Assembly (NCBI GenBank): GCA_035517495.1 | Contig: DATIYT010000104.1 | Location: forward strand, 62,001 to 126,000 | Length of the DNA stretch: 64,000 nt | Direction: 5' to 3' | From: DASZHJ01 sp035517495 | Lineage (GTDB): Bacteria > Pseudomonadota > Alphaproteobacteria > ATCC43930 > CGMCC-115725 | In this document: piece by piece, positions 25,561 to 34,575 of the stretch | How positions within the stretch are numbered: the stretch's first letter is position 1 | Layout of the letters: each line of letters starts with the position of its first letter | Notes under the pieces: model-generated | What the model saw: only the letters and a program-made list of their open reading frames with translations | Told to the model about the DNA's origin: nothing | Databases searched by the model: none | Translations under genes and position numbers: made by a program

Positions 25561-27570
25561 TTGAGTAATCCGGTGCTGACGGCGCTGGGGACCGGGTTGG
25601 GGCTTTACGCGCTTGCGAGTGGGGTAGGCCTGTCCGGCCGGCGTCGCTTCGCCGCCGTTTACGGGCTGTCGGCGTTTGCCGCCGCGGTCATCGCTATTGC
25701 GGCGGCGACAGCGCTCGCCGAGGCGTGGCCCGCGGAGAGCGCAACCTTGCCGCTCGGACTGCCTTGGCTCGGTGCGCATCTGCGGATCGATACGCTCTCG
25801 GCGTTCTTCCTTCTGGTGGTGAATTTCGCCGCGGCGCTGATCAGCCTTTATGGGCTCGGTTACGACGCGCACGATGCCGAGCCGCGGCGCGTGCTGCCGT
25901 TCTACCCGCTTTTCCTCGCGGCAATGAACCTTGTGCTGGTCGCCGACGACGCCTTCGTGTTCCTGGTCAGTTGGGAACTGATGTCGCTCGCCTCCTGGCT
26001 CCTGGTGCTGGCGACGCATCGCCGCGATGAGAGCCGCTCCGCGGCATTTCTCTATCTCCTGATGGCAAGCCTTGGCACCGGCGCGCTGATCTTCGCCTTC
26101 GGCATCCTCGCGGGCGACTCCGGCTTGTACGACTTCGCGGCGATGCGCGCGGCACCGCTCGGCGCCGCCAAATCCGCGGCGGTGTTTGCGCTCGCGTTGC
26201 TGGGCGCGGGCTCCAAGGCGGGGGTCGTTCCGCTCCACGTCTGGCTGCCGCCCGCCCACTCGGCGGCGCCGAGCCACGTCTCGGCGTTGATGAGCGGCGT
26301 CATGACAAAAGTCGCGCTCTACGGCCTCACGCGGCTGCTGTTCGACCTCGTGGGGCCGCCGCTCTGGTGGTGGGGAGTTGCGGTGATCGCGCTCGGGGCT
26401 ATCACTGCTCTTCTGGGCGTGCTGCACGCGGTCATGCAGCATGATCTGAAGCGGCTCCTCGCCTATCACACAGTTGAAAACATCGGCATCGTCGTGATCG
26501 GTCTCGGCTTGGCCCTTGCCTTTCGCGCCGATCGATTGGACGCTCTCGCGGCGCTGGCGCTGGTGGCGGCGCTGCTTCACGTCTTCAATCACGCGATGTT
26601 CAAGAGCCTGCTGTTCCTGGGCGCGGGCGCGGTGCAGGCGGCAACCGGCGAGCGCGACATGGAGCGATTGGGCGGCCTCATCCGCGCGATGCCGCGCACC
26701 GCTCTCGCCTTCCTGATCGGCTCGGTCGCAATCTCCGCACTCCCGCCCTTCAACGGCTTCGTATCGGAATGGCTCACCTTCCAGGCGATCATCGAAGGCT
26801 CGCGCTTGCCGCAATGGCTGCTGAAATTCGAGGTGCCGGTCGCAGGCGCGATGCTGGCGCTCGCGGCGGCGCTGGCGGCGGTCTGCTTCGTCAAGGTGTT
26901 CGGCGTTGTGTTCCTGGGGCGCCCGCGCAGCCCCAAGGCGGCGGAGGCGCAGGAAGTCGGCACCGCCATGGTGGCGCCGATGGCGGGCTTCGCGGTGGTC
27001 TGCGCCTTGGTCGGCATTTTACCCATTGCCATGATCGATTTGTTGCGCCCGGTCGCGGCGCTGTTGATCCCCGGCAGTGGTGACGCGCTCGCGGGATCGA
27101 ACATGCTCTGGCTCGTTCCGCTGGATCCTGGGCGCAGCTCCTACAGCGGATTGGCCGTGGTCGCGGCGGTAACGGTCCTGGCGCTGGTCCTGGTGGCGGC
27201 GATTCACCGCTTCGCCTCCGCCCGGGTGCGACGCGCGCCCGCCTGGGATTGCGGTTTCCCCGATGCGCGTTCCGAGACGCAGTACACCGCCGGCAGCTTC
27301 GCACAGCCCCTGCGGCGCGTCTTCGGCACCACTGTCTTCGCTGCGCGTGAACATGTCGACATGCCGGCTCCCGGCGAAACGCGTGCCGCTCGCTTCGAGG
27401 TGACCCTCAAGGATCCCGTCTGGGAGGGCCTCTATCGACCGATTGGCCAGGCGGTTTCCTTGGTCGCCGATCGTCTCAACGTGGTGCAGTTTCTGACCAT
27501 CCGCCGCTATTTGACGATGATGTTCGCGGCGTTGGTGCTGCTGCTGCTGATCGTCGCGGTGAGCCAATGA
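25561..27570 (+). CDS. hyfB: HyfB-like NuoL/MrpA-type antiporter subunit
   Basis: About 669 residues with roughly 16 membrane helices. The conserved ion-translocation residues are present: Glu in SWELMS, Lys in GSKAGVVPLHVWLP, Lys in DLKRLLAYHTVENIGI, Lys in AMFKSLLFLGAG. The length and order of motifs fit HyfB/HycC of group 4 hydrogenases and the Ehr relatives. The start is a TTG at 25561 with no strong ribosome binding site; a GTG at 25573 is an alternative. It overlaps hyfC by 4 nt (ATGA). It is the proton/sodium-pump arm of the complex in the inner membrane. Confidence 0.88.
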   Translation: MSNPVLTALGTGLGLYALASGVGLSGRRRFAAVYGLSAFAAAVIAIAAATALAEAWPAESATLPLGLPWLGAHLRIDTLSAFFLLVVNFAAALISLYGLGYDAHDAEPRRVLPFYPLFLAAMNLVLVADDAFVFLVSWELMSLASWLLVLATHRRDESRSAAFLYLLMASLGTGALIFAFGILAGDSGLYDFAAMRAAPLGAAKSAAVFALALLGAGSKAGVVPLHVWLPPAHSAAPSHVSALMSGVMTKVALYGLTRLLFDLVGPPLWWWGVAVIALGAITALLGVLHAVMQHDLKRLLAYHTVENIGIVVIGLGLALAFRADRLDALAALALVAALLHVFNHAMFKSLLFLGAGAVQAATGERDMERLGGLIRAMPRTALAFLIGSVAISALPPFNGFVSEWLTFQAIIEGSRLPQWLLKFEVPVAGAMLALAAALAAVCFVKVFGVVFLGRPRSPKAAEAQEVGTAMVAPMAGFAVVCALVGILPIAMIDLLRPVAALLIPGSGDALAGSNMLWLVPLDPGRSSYSGLAVVAAVTVLALVLVAAIHRFASARVRRAPAWDCGFPDARSETQYTAGSFAQPLRRVFGTTVFAAREHVDMPAPGETRAARFEVTLKDPVWEGLYRPIGQAVSLVADRLNVVQFLTIRRYLTMMFAALVLLLLIVAVSQ

Positions 27571-28517
27571 GCTCGGTCCCGTTCGAGCTGCTGCAGCTCA
27601 TCCTGGTCGTGGTGCTGGCGCCGCTGTTGACCGGGATCGTGCGCAAGGTAAAAGCGCGCCTCCTCGGTCGCCGCGGTCCCGCGCTGGTCCAACCTTACCG
27701 CGACCTGTTGCGGTTGCTTCGCAAGGAGGCCGTGCTGGCGCCGAGCGCGTCGTGGCTGTTCCGCGCGATTCCTTACATGATGTTCACGGCGATCTGGCTT
27801 GCCGCCGCGATCGTGCCGACCTACACCACCGGCCTGATGACGAGCCGCATCGCCGACCTGATCGCGTTGGTGGCGCTGCTCGGCAGTGCGCGCTTCGCGC
27901 TCGCGCTTGCCGGCATGGACGTCGGCACCAGCTTCGGCGGCATCGGGTCCAGCCGAGAGATGATGATCGCCTCGCTCGCCGAGCCCGCGATGCTTACGGT
28001 GACCTTCACCGTGGCGCTCTTGGTCCACTCGACCTCGCTGCCGCAGATTTCCGAATTCATGTTGACGCAAGCGGTGGGCATCCGCGTCTCGCTGCTGCTC
28101 GGCCTGATCTCGCTCACCATGGTGGCGCTCGCCGAGAACGCGCGCATTCCGATTGACAATCCCGCGACCCATCTTGAGCTCACCATGGTGCACGAGGCGA
28201 TGGTGCTGGAATACTCCGGGCGGCACCTGGCGCTGATCGAAGCGGCGTCGATGGTAAAGCTTCTGCTCTACCTCTCGCTGATCGCCGCGATTTTCCTGCC
28301 CTGGGGCATGGGAACCGAGCAGACGCTCGGATGGGCGGCGTTGGGCCTCGGTCTCGGGAGCTATGCGGTGAAGCTTGGGACGGGCGCGGTGCTGCTCGGC
28401 GTGTTCGAGACCAGCATCGCCAAGATGCGGGTGTTCCGAGTGGCGGAGTTTCTGGGCGGCGCGTTCCTGCTCGGCATCCTCGCGGCGATCTTCCTCTACG
28501 TTTCGCAGGGTCTCTGA
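27567..28517 (+). CDS. hyfC: HyfC-like NuoH-type membrane subunit
   Basis: 316 residues with about eight helices. RKVKARLLGRRGPALVQPYRDLLRL at the N-terminus and the charged loop ENARIPIDNPATHLELTMVHEAM, with Asp, Glu and His residues at the quinone-site equivalents, identify the NuoH/HycD/HyfC family. It links the hydrophilic HyfG/HyfI subunits to the antiporter subunits. It overlaps hyfB by 4 nt and the next gene by 1 nt (TGATG). Confidence 0.9.
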   Translation: MSSVPFELLQLILVVVLAPLLTGIVRKVKARLLGRRGPALVQPYRDLLRLLRKEAVLAPSASWLFRAIPYMMFTAIWLAAAIVPTYTTGLMTSRIADLIALVALLGSARFALALAGMDVGTSFGGIGSSREMMIASLAEPAMLTVTFTVALLVHSTSLPQISEFMLTQAVGIRVSLLLGLISLTMVALAENARIPIDNPATHLELTMVHEAMVLEYSGRHLALIEAASMVKLLLYLSLIAAIFLPWGMGTEQTLGWAALGLGLGSYAVKLGTGAVLLGVFETSIAKMRVFRVAEFLGGAFLLGILAAIFLYVSQGL

Positions 28518-29188
28518 TGCCGGTCTTCGCCACCCTCACCTATGACACCGCGCACCTCCTCGACGCCGGCATGCTGGTGGTGAGCTTCGCGCTGCTCTAT
28601 CAGCGCCGCCTCTTCGGCGTGCTAAAGACATACGCGGTGCAGGCGCTGCTCCTCTCGGCGGCGGCGGCTTGGCAGGCGCACGCGCAAGCGGCGCCGCAGC
28701 TCTACATCACGGCTGCGGTCGCCCTGATCTTCAAGGCCATCATCATCCCCCTCGCCCTCCACCGCATCATCGTGCAGCTCAACATTCACCGAGCCATCGA
28801 GACCGCGCTCGGCATCGGCCCGACCCTGATGGTAGGTGTGGCGCTGGTCGCGCTTTCAATTTGGCTCGTACTGCCGGTGACCGCGGCTTCGGGCGCGCTT
28901 ACCCGCGAAAGCCTTGCCTCGGCGCTCTCCGTGGTGCTGCTCGGGCTCCTCATCATGATCACGCGGCGCAATGCGGTGAGCCAAGTGGTGGGCTTCATGT
29001 CGCTCGAGAACGGGCTCATCCTCGCGGCGGTCGGGGTCAAGGGCATGCCGCTCGTCGTGGAGCTCAGCATCGCCTTTGAAGTGATGATCGCTTTCATCAT
29101 CTTCGGCATCTTCTTCTTCCATATCCGCGAACGCTTCGACACGCTCGACGTACACGACATCGATCGCTTCCGAGGCGAGCGGCCGTGA
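28517..29188 (+). CDS. hyfE: HyfE-like NuoK-containing membrane subunit
   Basis: 223 residues with about seven helices. The C-terminal part (RNAVSQVVGFMSLENGLILA and ELSIAFEVMIAFIIFGIFFF) has the two conserved glutamates of NuoK/MrpC-like subunits. The frame is open upstream to 28331, but the ATG at 28517 directly overlaps the hyfC stop and is taken. It overlaps hyfF by 4 nt (GTGA). Confidence 0.87.
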   Translation: MPVFATLTYDTAHLLDAGMLVVSFALLYQRRLFGVLKTYAVQALLLSAAAAWQAHAQAAPQLYITAAVALIFKAIIIPLALHRIIVQLNIHRAIETALGIGPTLMVGVALVALSIWLVLPVTAASGALTRESLASALSVVLLGLLIMITRRNAVSQVVGFMSLENGLILAAVGVKGMPLVVELSIAFEVMIAFIIFGIFFFHIRERFDTLDVHDIDRFRGERP

Positions 29189-30618
29189 ACCCGGTCCTCT
29201 TCATACTCGGCTTTCCCGGCGCCGCGGCGGTGCTGCTGGCGCTGTTGCCGGACTATCGACTCGCCGCGCGTCTCAACGTCGCGGCGTCACTCCTCACCTT
29301 GCTCGCGAGCGCCGTGCCGTTCATTCACCGCCCGGAGACCACGCCTTTCCTGCTCATCGACGACTTCAACATCTACCTGGTCGCACTCACCGCCTTCGTC
29401 GCCTTCACCACCAGCCTGTTCAGCGCGCGCTATGTGCTGCACGAAGTGGAGATCGGCCGATTGCTGCCGCGATATTTGCGCTTCTATCACGCGATGTACC
29501 AAGCATTTGTGCTGACCATGCTGGCGGCGCTAACCGCGAACAACCTCGGTGTCTTGTGGGTGGCGATCGAGGGAGCGACGCTGACCACCGTGCTCATGGT
29601 CGGGCTCTATCGCACTCACGCGGCGCTGGAGGCGGCTTGGAAGTATTTCATCCTCTGCGGTGTCGGTATCGCGTTGGCACTGTTCGGAACCATCCTAATG
29701 TACCTGGCGGCGGAGCCGGTGATGGGCGAAGGGCTGCGGGCGATGACGTGGTCCGAACTGCTGCCCCGCGTCGCCGCCTTCAACCCAGCGCTGTTGAATC
29801 TCGCCTTCGTGTTCCTGCTGGTGGGCTACGGCACCAAAGTGGGGTTGGCGCCGCTCCACGCCTGGCTGCCGGATGCCCACGCCGAGGGCCCAACGCCGAT
29901 CTCCGCGGTGCTGTCGGGTTTGCTGCTCAACGTCGCGCTCTACAGCGTGCTGCGCTTCAAGATGCTGCTCGCCGCCAACCCGCAGGCGGTGGCACCCGGT
30001 CCGCTCATGGTGACCATGGGGCTCACCTCGCTGCTGCTGGCGAGCTTCATGCTCTATCGGCGACGCGACATCAAGCGGCTCTTCGCCTATTCCTCGATCG
30101 AGCACATGGGCATCATCACATTCGCCTTCGGCATGGGCGGCGCTCTCGCGAACTTCGCGGGGTTGCTGCACATGACCATGCACAGCCTCACCAAGTCGGC
30201 AATCTTCTATGCCGTGGGTTACATCTCGCAGATCAAGGGCACGCAGCGCATCGCCGAGATCAGCGGCCTCACCGCGAGCCAGCCGGTGCTTGGCTGGGCG
30301 CTGGTGCTGGGCGTGGTCGCGATCGCGGGGCTGCCGCCCTTCGGTGTCTTCATGAGCGAGTTTCTGGTGCTGACGACGAGTTTCGCTCGCGCGCCCGTGC
30401 TCGCGGTGCTGGTGCTCGCGGGATTGCTGATCGGCTTCGGCGCGCTCGTGTTGCGCCTGCAAGGACTCGCCTTCGGCGAGGGTACTGGCGGCGAAAAAGT
30501 TAGCAACGCCGCGCTGCTCCCGGCCTTCGTGCATCTGGCGCTCGTATTGGCCGCCGGCATCTATCTGCCGGCGCCTCTGGTCTCCTGGTTCCAGACCGTG
30601 GCGAAGCTGCTGGGTTGA
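29185..30618 (+). CDS. hyfF: HyfF-like NuoM/N-type antiporter subunit
   Basis: 477 residues with about 14 helices and a GTG start fixed by a 4-nt overlap. Key residues are present: Glu in LWVAIEGATLTTV, Lys in GTKVGLAPLHAWLPDAHAEG, Lys in HSLTKSAIFYAVGYI. The overall pattern is HyfF/MrpD-like. It gives the complex a second pump subunit. HyfD, a third one in E. coli Hyf, is absent from this operon. Confidence 0.88.
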   Translation: MNPVLFILGFPGAAAVLLALLPDYRLAARLNVAASLLTLLASAVPFIHRPETTPFLLIDDFNIYLVALTAFVAFTTSLFSARYVLHEVEIGRLLPRYLRFYHAMYQAFVLTMLAALTANNLGVLWVAIEGATLTTVLMVGLYRTHAALEAAWKYFILCGVGIALALFGTILMYLAAEPVMGEGLRAMTWSELLPRVAAFNPALLNLAFVFLLVGYGTKVGLAPLHAWLPDAHAEGPTPISAVLSGLLLNVALYSVLRFKMLLAANPQAVAPGPLMVTMGLTSLLLASFMLYRRRDIKRLFAYSSIEHMGIITFAFGMGGALANFAGLLHMTMHSLTKSAIFYAVGYISQIKGTQRIAEISGLTASQPVLGWALVLGVVAIAGLPPFGVFMSEFLVLTTSFARAPVLAVLVLAGLLIGFGALVLRLQGLAFGEGTGGEKVSNAALLPAFVHLALVLAAGIYLPAPLVSWFQTVAKLLG

Positions 30619-30627
30619 GGCGACCTC

Positions 30628-32124
30628 ATGACATCTCAATCACTTCTTGAATTCGCCGAACAGGGAATCGCGATCGAGCAGCGTCCCTGGCCGCGTTACC
30701 GACTGAACCATGCGCAGTGGACGGACTTGGCGGCTGGGCTTGGCGCAACCGATTGGACGCTTCTCGCGGTCTGGGGCGAGCCTTCGGAAGTGCATGCGGC
30801 AATCATGGACGAGACGGCGGGAGCGATCGCCGTCCTGTCGCTTCCTTGCCCCGATCGCCGGTTTCCGTCGCTCTCCCCGGTGCGGCCGAGCGCCATTCGC
30901 ATGGAGCGCGCGGCACAAGACCTGTTCGGCCTTGTGGCCGAGGGCACGGTCGATCCGCGGCCATGGCTCGATCACGGCCAATGGCCGAGCCGCGCACCGC
31001 TCGGTCCACGCGCCGCCAGCGATTACAATTTTCTGCCGGTCGAGGGCGAGAGCCTTCACCAAATTCCCGTGGGCCCCGTGCACGCCGGCGTCATCGAACC
31101 CGGACACTTTCGCTTCCATGCCAACGGCGAGACAGTGGTGCGGCTCGAAGAGCGATTGGGCTACGTGCACAAGGGAACCCTGCATCTGATGACGGGCAAG
31201 CCGGTCGCGGAAGCGGCTCGGCTCTCGGCTCGGCTATCGGGCGACAGCACCGTTGCTCACGCGCTCGCGTTTGCGCGTGCCGTCGAGGCGGCCAGCGGGG
31301 CCGAGCCGCCGCTCCGCGCGGTCTGGTTGCGCGCATTGATGGCGGAGCTTGAACGGATCGCAAACCACATCGGCGACGTCGGCGCGATCTGCAACGACGC
31401 CGCCTTCGCATTCATGCAGGCGCACTGCACCGTGCTTCGCGAAGAGGTGCTGCGCGCCGCCGCCCTGTGCTTCGGTCACCGTTTGATGATGGACCGCGTC
31501 ATCCCCGGCGGCGTCTCGATCGATCTGGATGGCGCCGGAACGGCGCGCCTCGGCGAGCTCGCCGCCAGTATCGCGCCGCGCTGGGCCGAGCTCTACGAGG
31601 TTTATGACGACAGGCCGTCGCTGCTCGACCGCACCGTCGGCACTGGTGTCGTGCGAACGGAGTTGGTGCGCCGTTACGCTGCGGGCGGTTATGTGGGACG
31701 CGCCTCCGGGCGCGGGTTCGACGCTCGGCGACAGCCAGGCTATCCGCCTTACGACCGGCTCGAATTCGAGGTGCCGGTGATGCCCGACGGCGATGTCCAC
31801 GCACGCGTGCTCGTTCGCTTTCGGGAGGTCGAGGCGAGCCTCGCGCTGGTGCGGATGATCCTAGACCGGCTGCCGCAGGGCGCGATCGCCGCCGCGGTAC
31901 CCGCACGCGCCGGCGAAGGGCTGGCATTGGTTGAGGGGTTCCGCGGCGACATCCTCACCTGGGTGCGTCTCGATCGCGAAGGCCGCGTGCAGCAGTGCTT
32001 CGCGCGCGATCCCTCCTGGCTGCAATGGCCGCTGCTGGAGGCCGCGATCGAAGGTAACATCGTCGCGGATTTCCCGCTCTGCAACAAATCCTTCAACTGC
32101 TCCTATTCGGGGCACGATCTCTAG
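30628..32124 (+). CDS. HyfG-like NuoCD-type subunit lacking NiFe ligands
   Basis: The 498-residue protein joins a NuoC-like N-domain (about 1-125) to a NuoD/large-hydrogenase-like domain. In hydrogenases the first ligand motif reads R-x-C-G-x-C; here residues 202-211 are RLSGDSTVAH, with Ser at both Cys positions. The C-terminal motif is also altered: FPLCNKSFNCSYSGHDL has Cys 485 and 491 six apart in place of CxxC, and ends right there. NiFe binding is thus very unlikely. Other typical parts remain (RALMAELERIANHIGDVGAI, HRLMMDRVIPGG). This is the Ehr-like, hydrogenase-related state. No hyp maturation genes are in the window. Confidence 0.85.
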   Translation: MTSQSLLEFAEQGIAIEQRPWPRYRLNHAQWTDLAAGLGATDWTLLAVWGEPSEVHAAIMDETAGAIAVLSLPCPDRRFPSLSPVRPSAIRMERAAQDLFGLVAEGTVDPRPWLDHGQWPSRAPLGPRAASDYNFLPVEGESLHQIPVGPVHAGVIEPGHFRFHANGETVVRLEERLGYVHKGTLHLMTGKPVAEAARLSARLSGDSTVAHALAFARAVEAASGAEPPLRAVWLRALMAELERIANHIGDVGAICNDAAFAFMQAHCTVLREEVLRAAALCFGHRLMMDRVIPGGVSIDLDGAGTARLGELAASIAPRWAELYEVYDDRPSLLDRTVGTGVVRTELVRRYAAGGYVGRASGRGFDARRQPGYPPYDRLEFEVPVMPDGDVHARVLVRFREVEASLALVRMILDRLPQGAIAAAVPARAGEGLALVEGFRGDILTWVRLDREGRVQQCFARDPSWLQWPLLEAAIEGNIVADFPLCNKSFNCSYSGHDL

Positions 32125-32136
32125 GCCGAGCCCATC

Positions 32137-32652
32137 ATGTGGAAGATCATCGGACGCACACTGATCTCGAAGCCACTGCCGATCGACGCTCCCACTCCCG
32201 GCGCCGATGAGATCGCCGAGCTGGCGAAGCGTCTCGACCGTGATGCGCGGCGCCGGCTCGGCCGCAGCCTGTCGATCCGCGAGGTTGACGCCGGCTCGTG
32301 CAATGGCTGTGAGCTCGAAATCCACGCGCTCAACAACCCATTCCACGATCTCGAGCGCTTTGGACTGCGCTTCGTTGCGTCTCCGCGGCATGCCGACGTG
32401 CTGATGGTGACCGGCCCCGTGACGCATAACATGCGCGAGGCGCTGCAGCGCACCTACGCCGCTACTCCCGATCCCAAGTGGGTCGTGGCGGTGGGCGATT
32501 GTGCCTTCGACGGAGGGTTGTTCGCAGACAGCTACGCGGTTACGGGTGGCGTCGGCGCGGTCGTCCCCGTCGACCTGCACATCAGGGGTTGCCCGCCGAC
32601 GCCGGTGCAACTGCTGCAAGGCTTGTTGGCGCTCTTGGAGCGAGCGGCCTAG
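32137..32652 (+). CDS. hyfI: HyfI-like NuoB-type [4Fe-4S] subunit
   Basis: The 171-residue protein keeps all four cluster cysteines: C55 and C58 in SCNGCELEI, C122 in VGDCAFDGG, and C152 in RGCPPTPVQLL, which hold the N2-type proximal cluster in complex I. It is the electron entry or exit point next to HyfG. It is the last gene of the operon (12-bp spacing from hyfG). No HyfH/NuoI-like 8Fe ferredoxin gene follows in the window. With N2 intact and NiFe ligands lost, the complex may exchange electrons with a quinone or a soluble carrier (inference). Confidence 0.9.
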   Translation: MWKIIGRTLISKPLPIDAPTPGADEIAELAKRLDRDARRRLGRSLSIREVDAGSCNGCELEIHALNNPFHDLERFGLRFVASPRHADVLMVTGPVTHNMREALQRTYAATPDPKWVVAVGDCAFDGGLFADSYAVTGGVGAVVPVDLHIRGCPPTPVQLLQGLLALLERAA

Positions 32653-32902
32653 CGCTTGCAGAGCCGACATCGGTTGTTTCTACGTCACCTTCGCCTCATC
32701 ATTCGTGAGCTGATTTGCCCATACTCCCGCCTCCCGATATTATTTTCTCGATCCGTTTGATCGACCGCTCGCGCGCCGTCATCTTATCTGCTATAGGAAC
32801 TTTTGTGGCCGATGCCGGCCGGCTGCAGCAAACCCTTCACGAAGATTAACCGACAATAAGAACCAGAGGTCCGGCCTTTCCCTTTCGTCGAGCCAACAAA
32901 CC

Positions 32903-33742
32903 ATGAGACAGAACTTTGCCCCCTTTGCGAGCGAACGCTCCGACGTTTCAGACGTTGTGAGTTCGCCGCCGTCGCCCACGGAATCCCCTCGGCGTCCCGA
33001 TCCGCCGCATGAGGCACTACCGCTCGCCGCTGAACTGATCGCGCGTCTCACCGCAGCGCAGACGATCGGCGCACAGGAATTGCCGACCCTGGTGGAGAGC
33101 GTCGTGAACCTTGTGCGTGACATTCTGAAGCCCGTCGCATTCGTGCCGCCCCCGCTGGTCGTACCGGCGCAACCCAGGCGTCGCGGTCGCCCGCCCGGGG
33201 CGAAGCGAACGGAGCCGGCCAAGAAACGCGGGCGCCCCCGCAAAACAATGGCGTACATCGAGCCGGTCGCCGCGCCCGCGGAGCCCGTGGTCCCCGTGGT
33301 GCCGCGCCTGATCCGGCGGAGCGAGGCCGTCTCTCCCGTGCCGAGCACGCCTACTGCCGCCATTGAGCCGCCCGTGAGTAGCGTGCTGCGCGGGGTCGTT
33401 CGCTGGTTCGACCCGGCGCGGCGCATCGGCGGCGTCCGCCTCACCGGCGTTCCGGGAGACGTGGCGGTCCAATCCGAGATTTTCGTTGCGGCAAATATCA
33501 CCCGGCTATTCAAGGGACAGGAGATCGAAGCAGGAGTCCGTCGCGGCCATGGTCGGGTGCAGGTTACCTCGTTGCGCGTTCCCGGCGGGGGTGCCACGAC
33601 GAGCTCTTCCGGTCCCATCGCCTCGATGGGCGGACGACGGCCGCGGATCGTTATCGTCGAGAAGAAGCTCGATGCGCTGAAACGCGTGGCCGCGCGTAGC
33701 GAAGCCGAGCACGTGCTGGGCTCGCGCAAGAGCAAGGGCTGA
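32903..33742 (+). CDS. MucR-like helix + AT-hooks + cold-shock-like domain protein
   Basis: A 279-residue protein. Residues 38-75 (ALPLAAELIARLTAAQTIGA, then QELPTLVESV) resemble the N-terminal oligomerisation helix of MucR/Ros. Two AT-hook-like cores follow, RRRGRPPGAKR (92-102) and KKRGRPRK (107-114). A Pro/Val-rich linker leads to residues 161-225, a cold-shock-like OB fold (VLRGVVRWFDPARR, DVAVQSEIF, LFKGQEIEAGV), with the RNP1 and RNP2 aromatic residues replaced (RIGGVRL; VAVQ). The MucR zinc finger is absent. It is probably a DNA/RNA-binding regulator, function unknown. The gene follows hyfI by 250 bp. Confidence 0.72.
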   Translation: MRQNFAPFASERSDVSDVVSSPPSPTESPRRPDPPHEALPLAAELIARLTAAQTIGAQELPTLVESVVNLVRDILKPVAFVPPPLVVPAQPRRRGRPPGAKRTEPAKKRGRPRKTMAYIEPVAAPAEPVVPVVPRLIRRSEAVSPVPSTPTAAIEPPVSSVLRGVVRWFDPARRIGGVRLTGVPGDVAVQSEIFVAANITRLFKGQEIEAGVRRGHGRVQVTSLRVPGGGATTSSSGPIASMGGRRPRIVIVEKKLDALKRVAARSEAEHVLGSRKSKG

Positions 33743-33883
33743 GGCGTCCCTCTCGCCCTATTGTCGACGTCACGGCGCGGTCACTGCGGTGTGATAGCTT
33801 GTTTGTCGGTATCGGCGTATCCTCATCCGATCCCGACCCGAGCAACAAAACGCCTTGGCGCTTGACAGGAAGGAGACACTCTC

Positions 33884-34525
33884 ATGGCCGCTCCGATCAT
33901 TTACGGTCCGCAATTCAGCACCTACGTGCGCACGGCCCGGCTGGCCCTCGAGGAGAAGCCGGCTTCCTACGAGTTGGTCGACGTCGCGATGATGCAGGGC
34001 GCGCATAAGGAGCCCGAGTTTCTCGCGCGCAACCCCTTCGGCAAGGTGCCGGCGTTTTCTCATGATGGCGTGGACCTCTACGAGACCGACGCGATCATCC
34101 GTTACATCGACCAGGCGATCCCCGGACAATCGCTGCAGCCGACGGAGGCTGCGGCGCGCGCCCGTATGAACCAAATCATCGGCATCCTCGACTCCTTCGG
34201 CTATCCCAGCATGATTACCAAGGTGGTGATGCAGCGCATCGTGACGCCGATGCTGGGCGGTCAAGCGGACGAGGCCGTGATCAAGGACGGATTGCCGACC
34301 GCCGAGATCTGCCTCAAGGAGATCGAGCGGTTGATGGGCAACAGCAAGTTCCTCGCGGGCGACAAGATTTCGCTCGCCGACCTCTTCCTGGTGCCGATAT
34401 ATCACTACTTCGCGGCGACGCCGGAGGGGCAAAAGATGCTGCAGCCCCGTAGCAAGCTTCGCGCCTGGTGGGATCACATGAAGACGCGCAACAGCGTGGT
34501 CACCACCGAGCCGAAACTGGGCTGA
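33884..34525 (+). CDS. Glutathione S-transferase family protein
   Basis: The 213-residue protein has the N-domain GPQFSTYVRTARLALEEKPA with Ser in the active loop, NPFGKVPAFSHDG (cis-Pro), and LYETDAIIRYID; the C-domain holds KFLAGDKISLADLFLVPIY, the conserved folding motif. The AAGGAGA site 7 nt before the ATG is good. The substrate is unknown. Confidence 0.88.
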   Translation: MAAPIIYGPQFSTYVRTARLALEEKPASYELVDVAMMQGAHKEPEFLARNPFGKVPAFSHDGVDLYETDAIIRYIDQAIPGQSLQPTEAAARARMNQIIGILDSFGYPSMITKVVMQRIVTPMLGGQADEAVIKDGLPTAEICLKEIERLMGNSKFLAGDKISLADLFLVPIYHYFAATPEGQKMLQPRSKLRAWWDHMKTRNSVVTTEPKLG

Positions 34526-34552
34526 GCGGACTCCTCATCAATAGCGGTCATC

Positions 34553-34575
34553 GGGCCTGCGGTTAGCGCAGGCCC
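34553..34575. terminator. Bidirectional hairpin between GST and hydrolase genes
   Basis: GGGCCTGCG (34553-34561) and CGCAGGCCC (34567-34575) form a 9-bp perfect stem with a 5-nt loop. The loop contains the stop codon of the leftward hydrolase. It may end transcription from both sides; T tracts are weak. Confidence 0.55.

Noticed and set aside
25375..26814. 479-codon antisense ORF over hyfB
   Set aside because: High-GC shadow frame with charged, low-complexity composition; hyfB is clearly coding.
30628..32652. True hydrogenase-4 / formate hydrogenlyase
   Set aside because: The ligand cysteines of the large subunit are replaced and no maturation, ferredoxin or formate dehydrogenase genes are present in the window.
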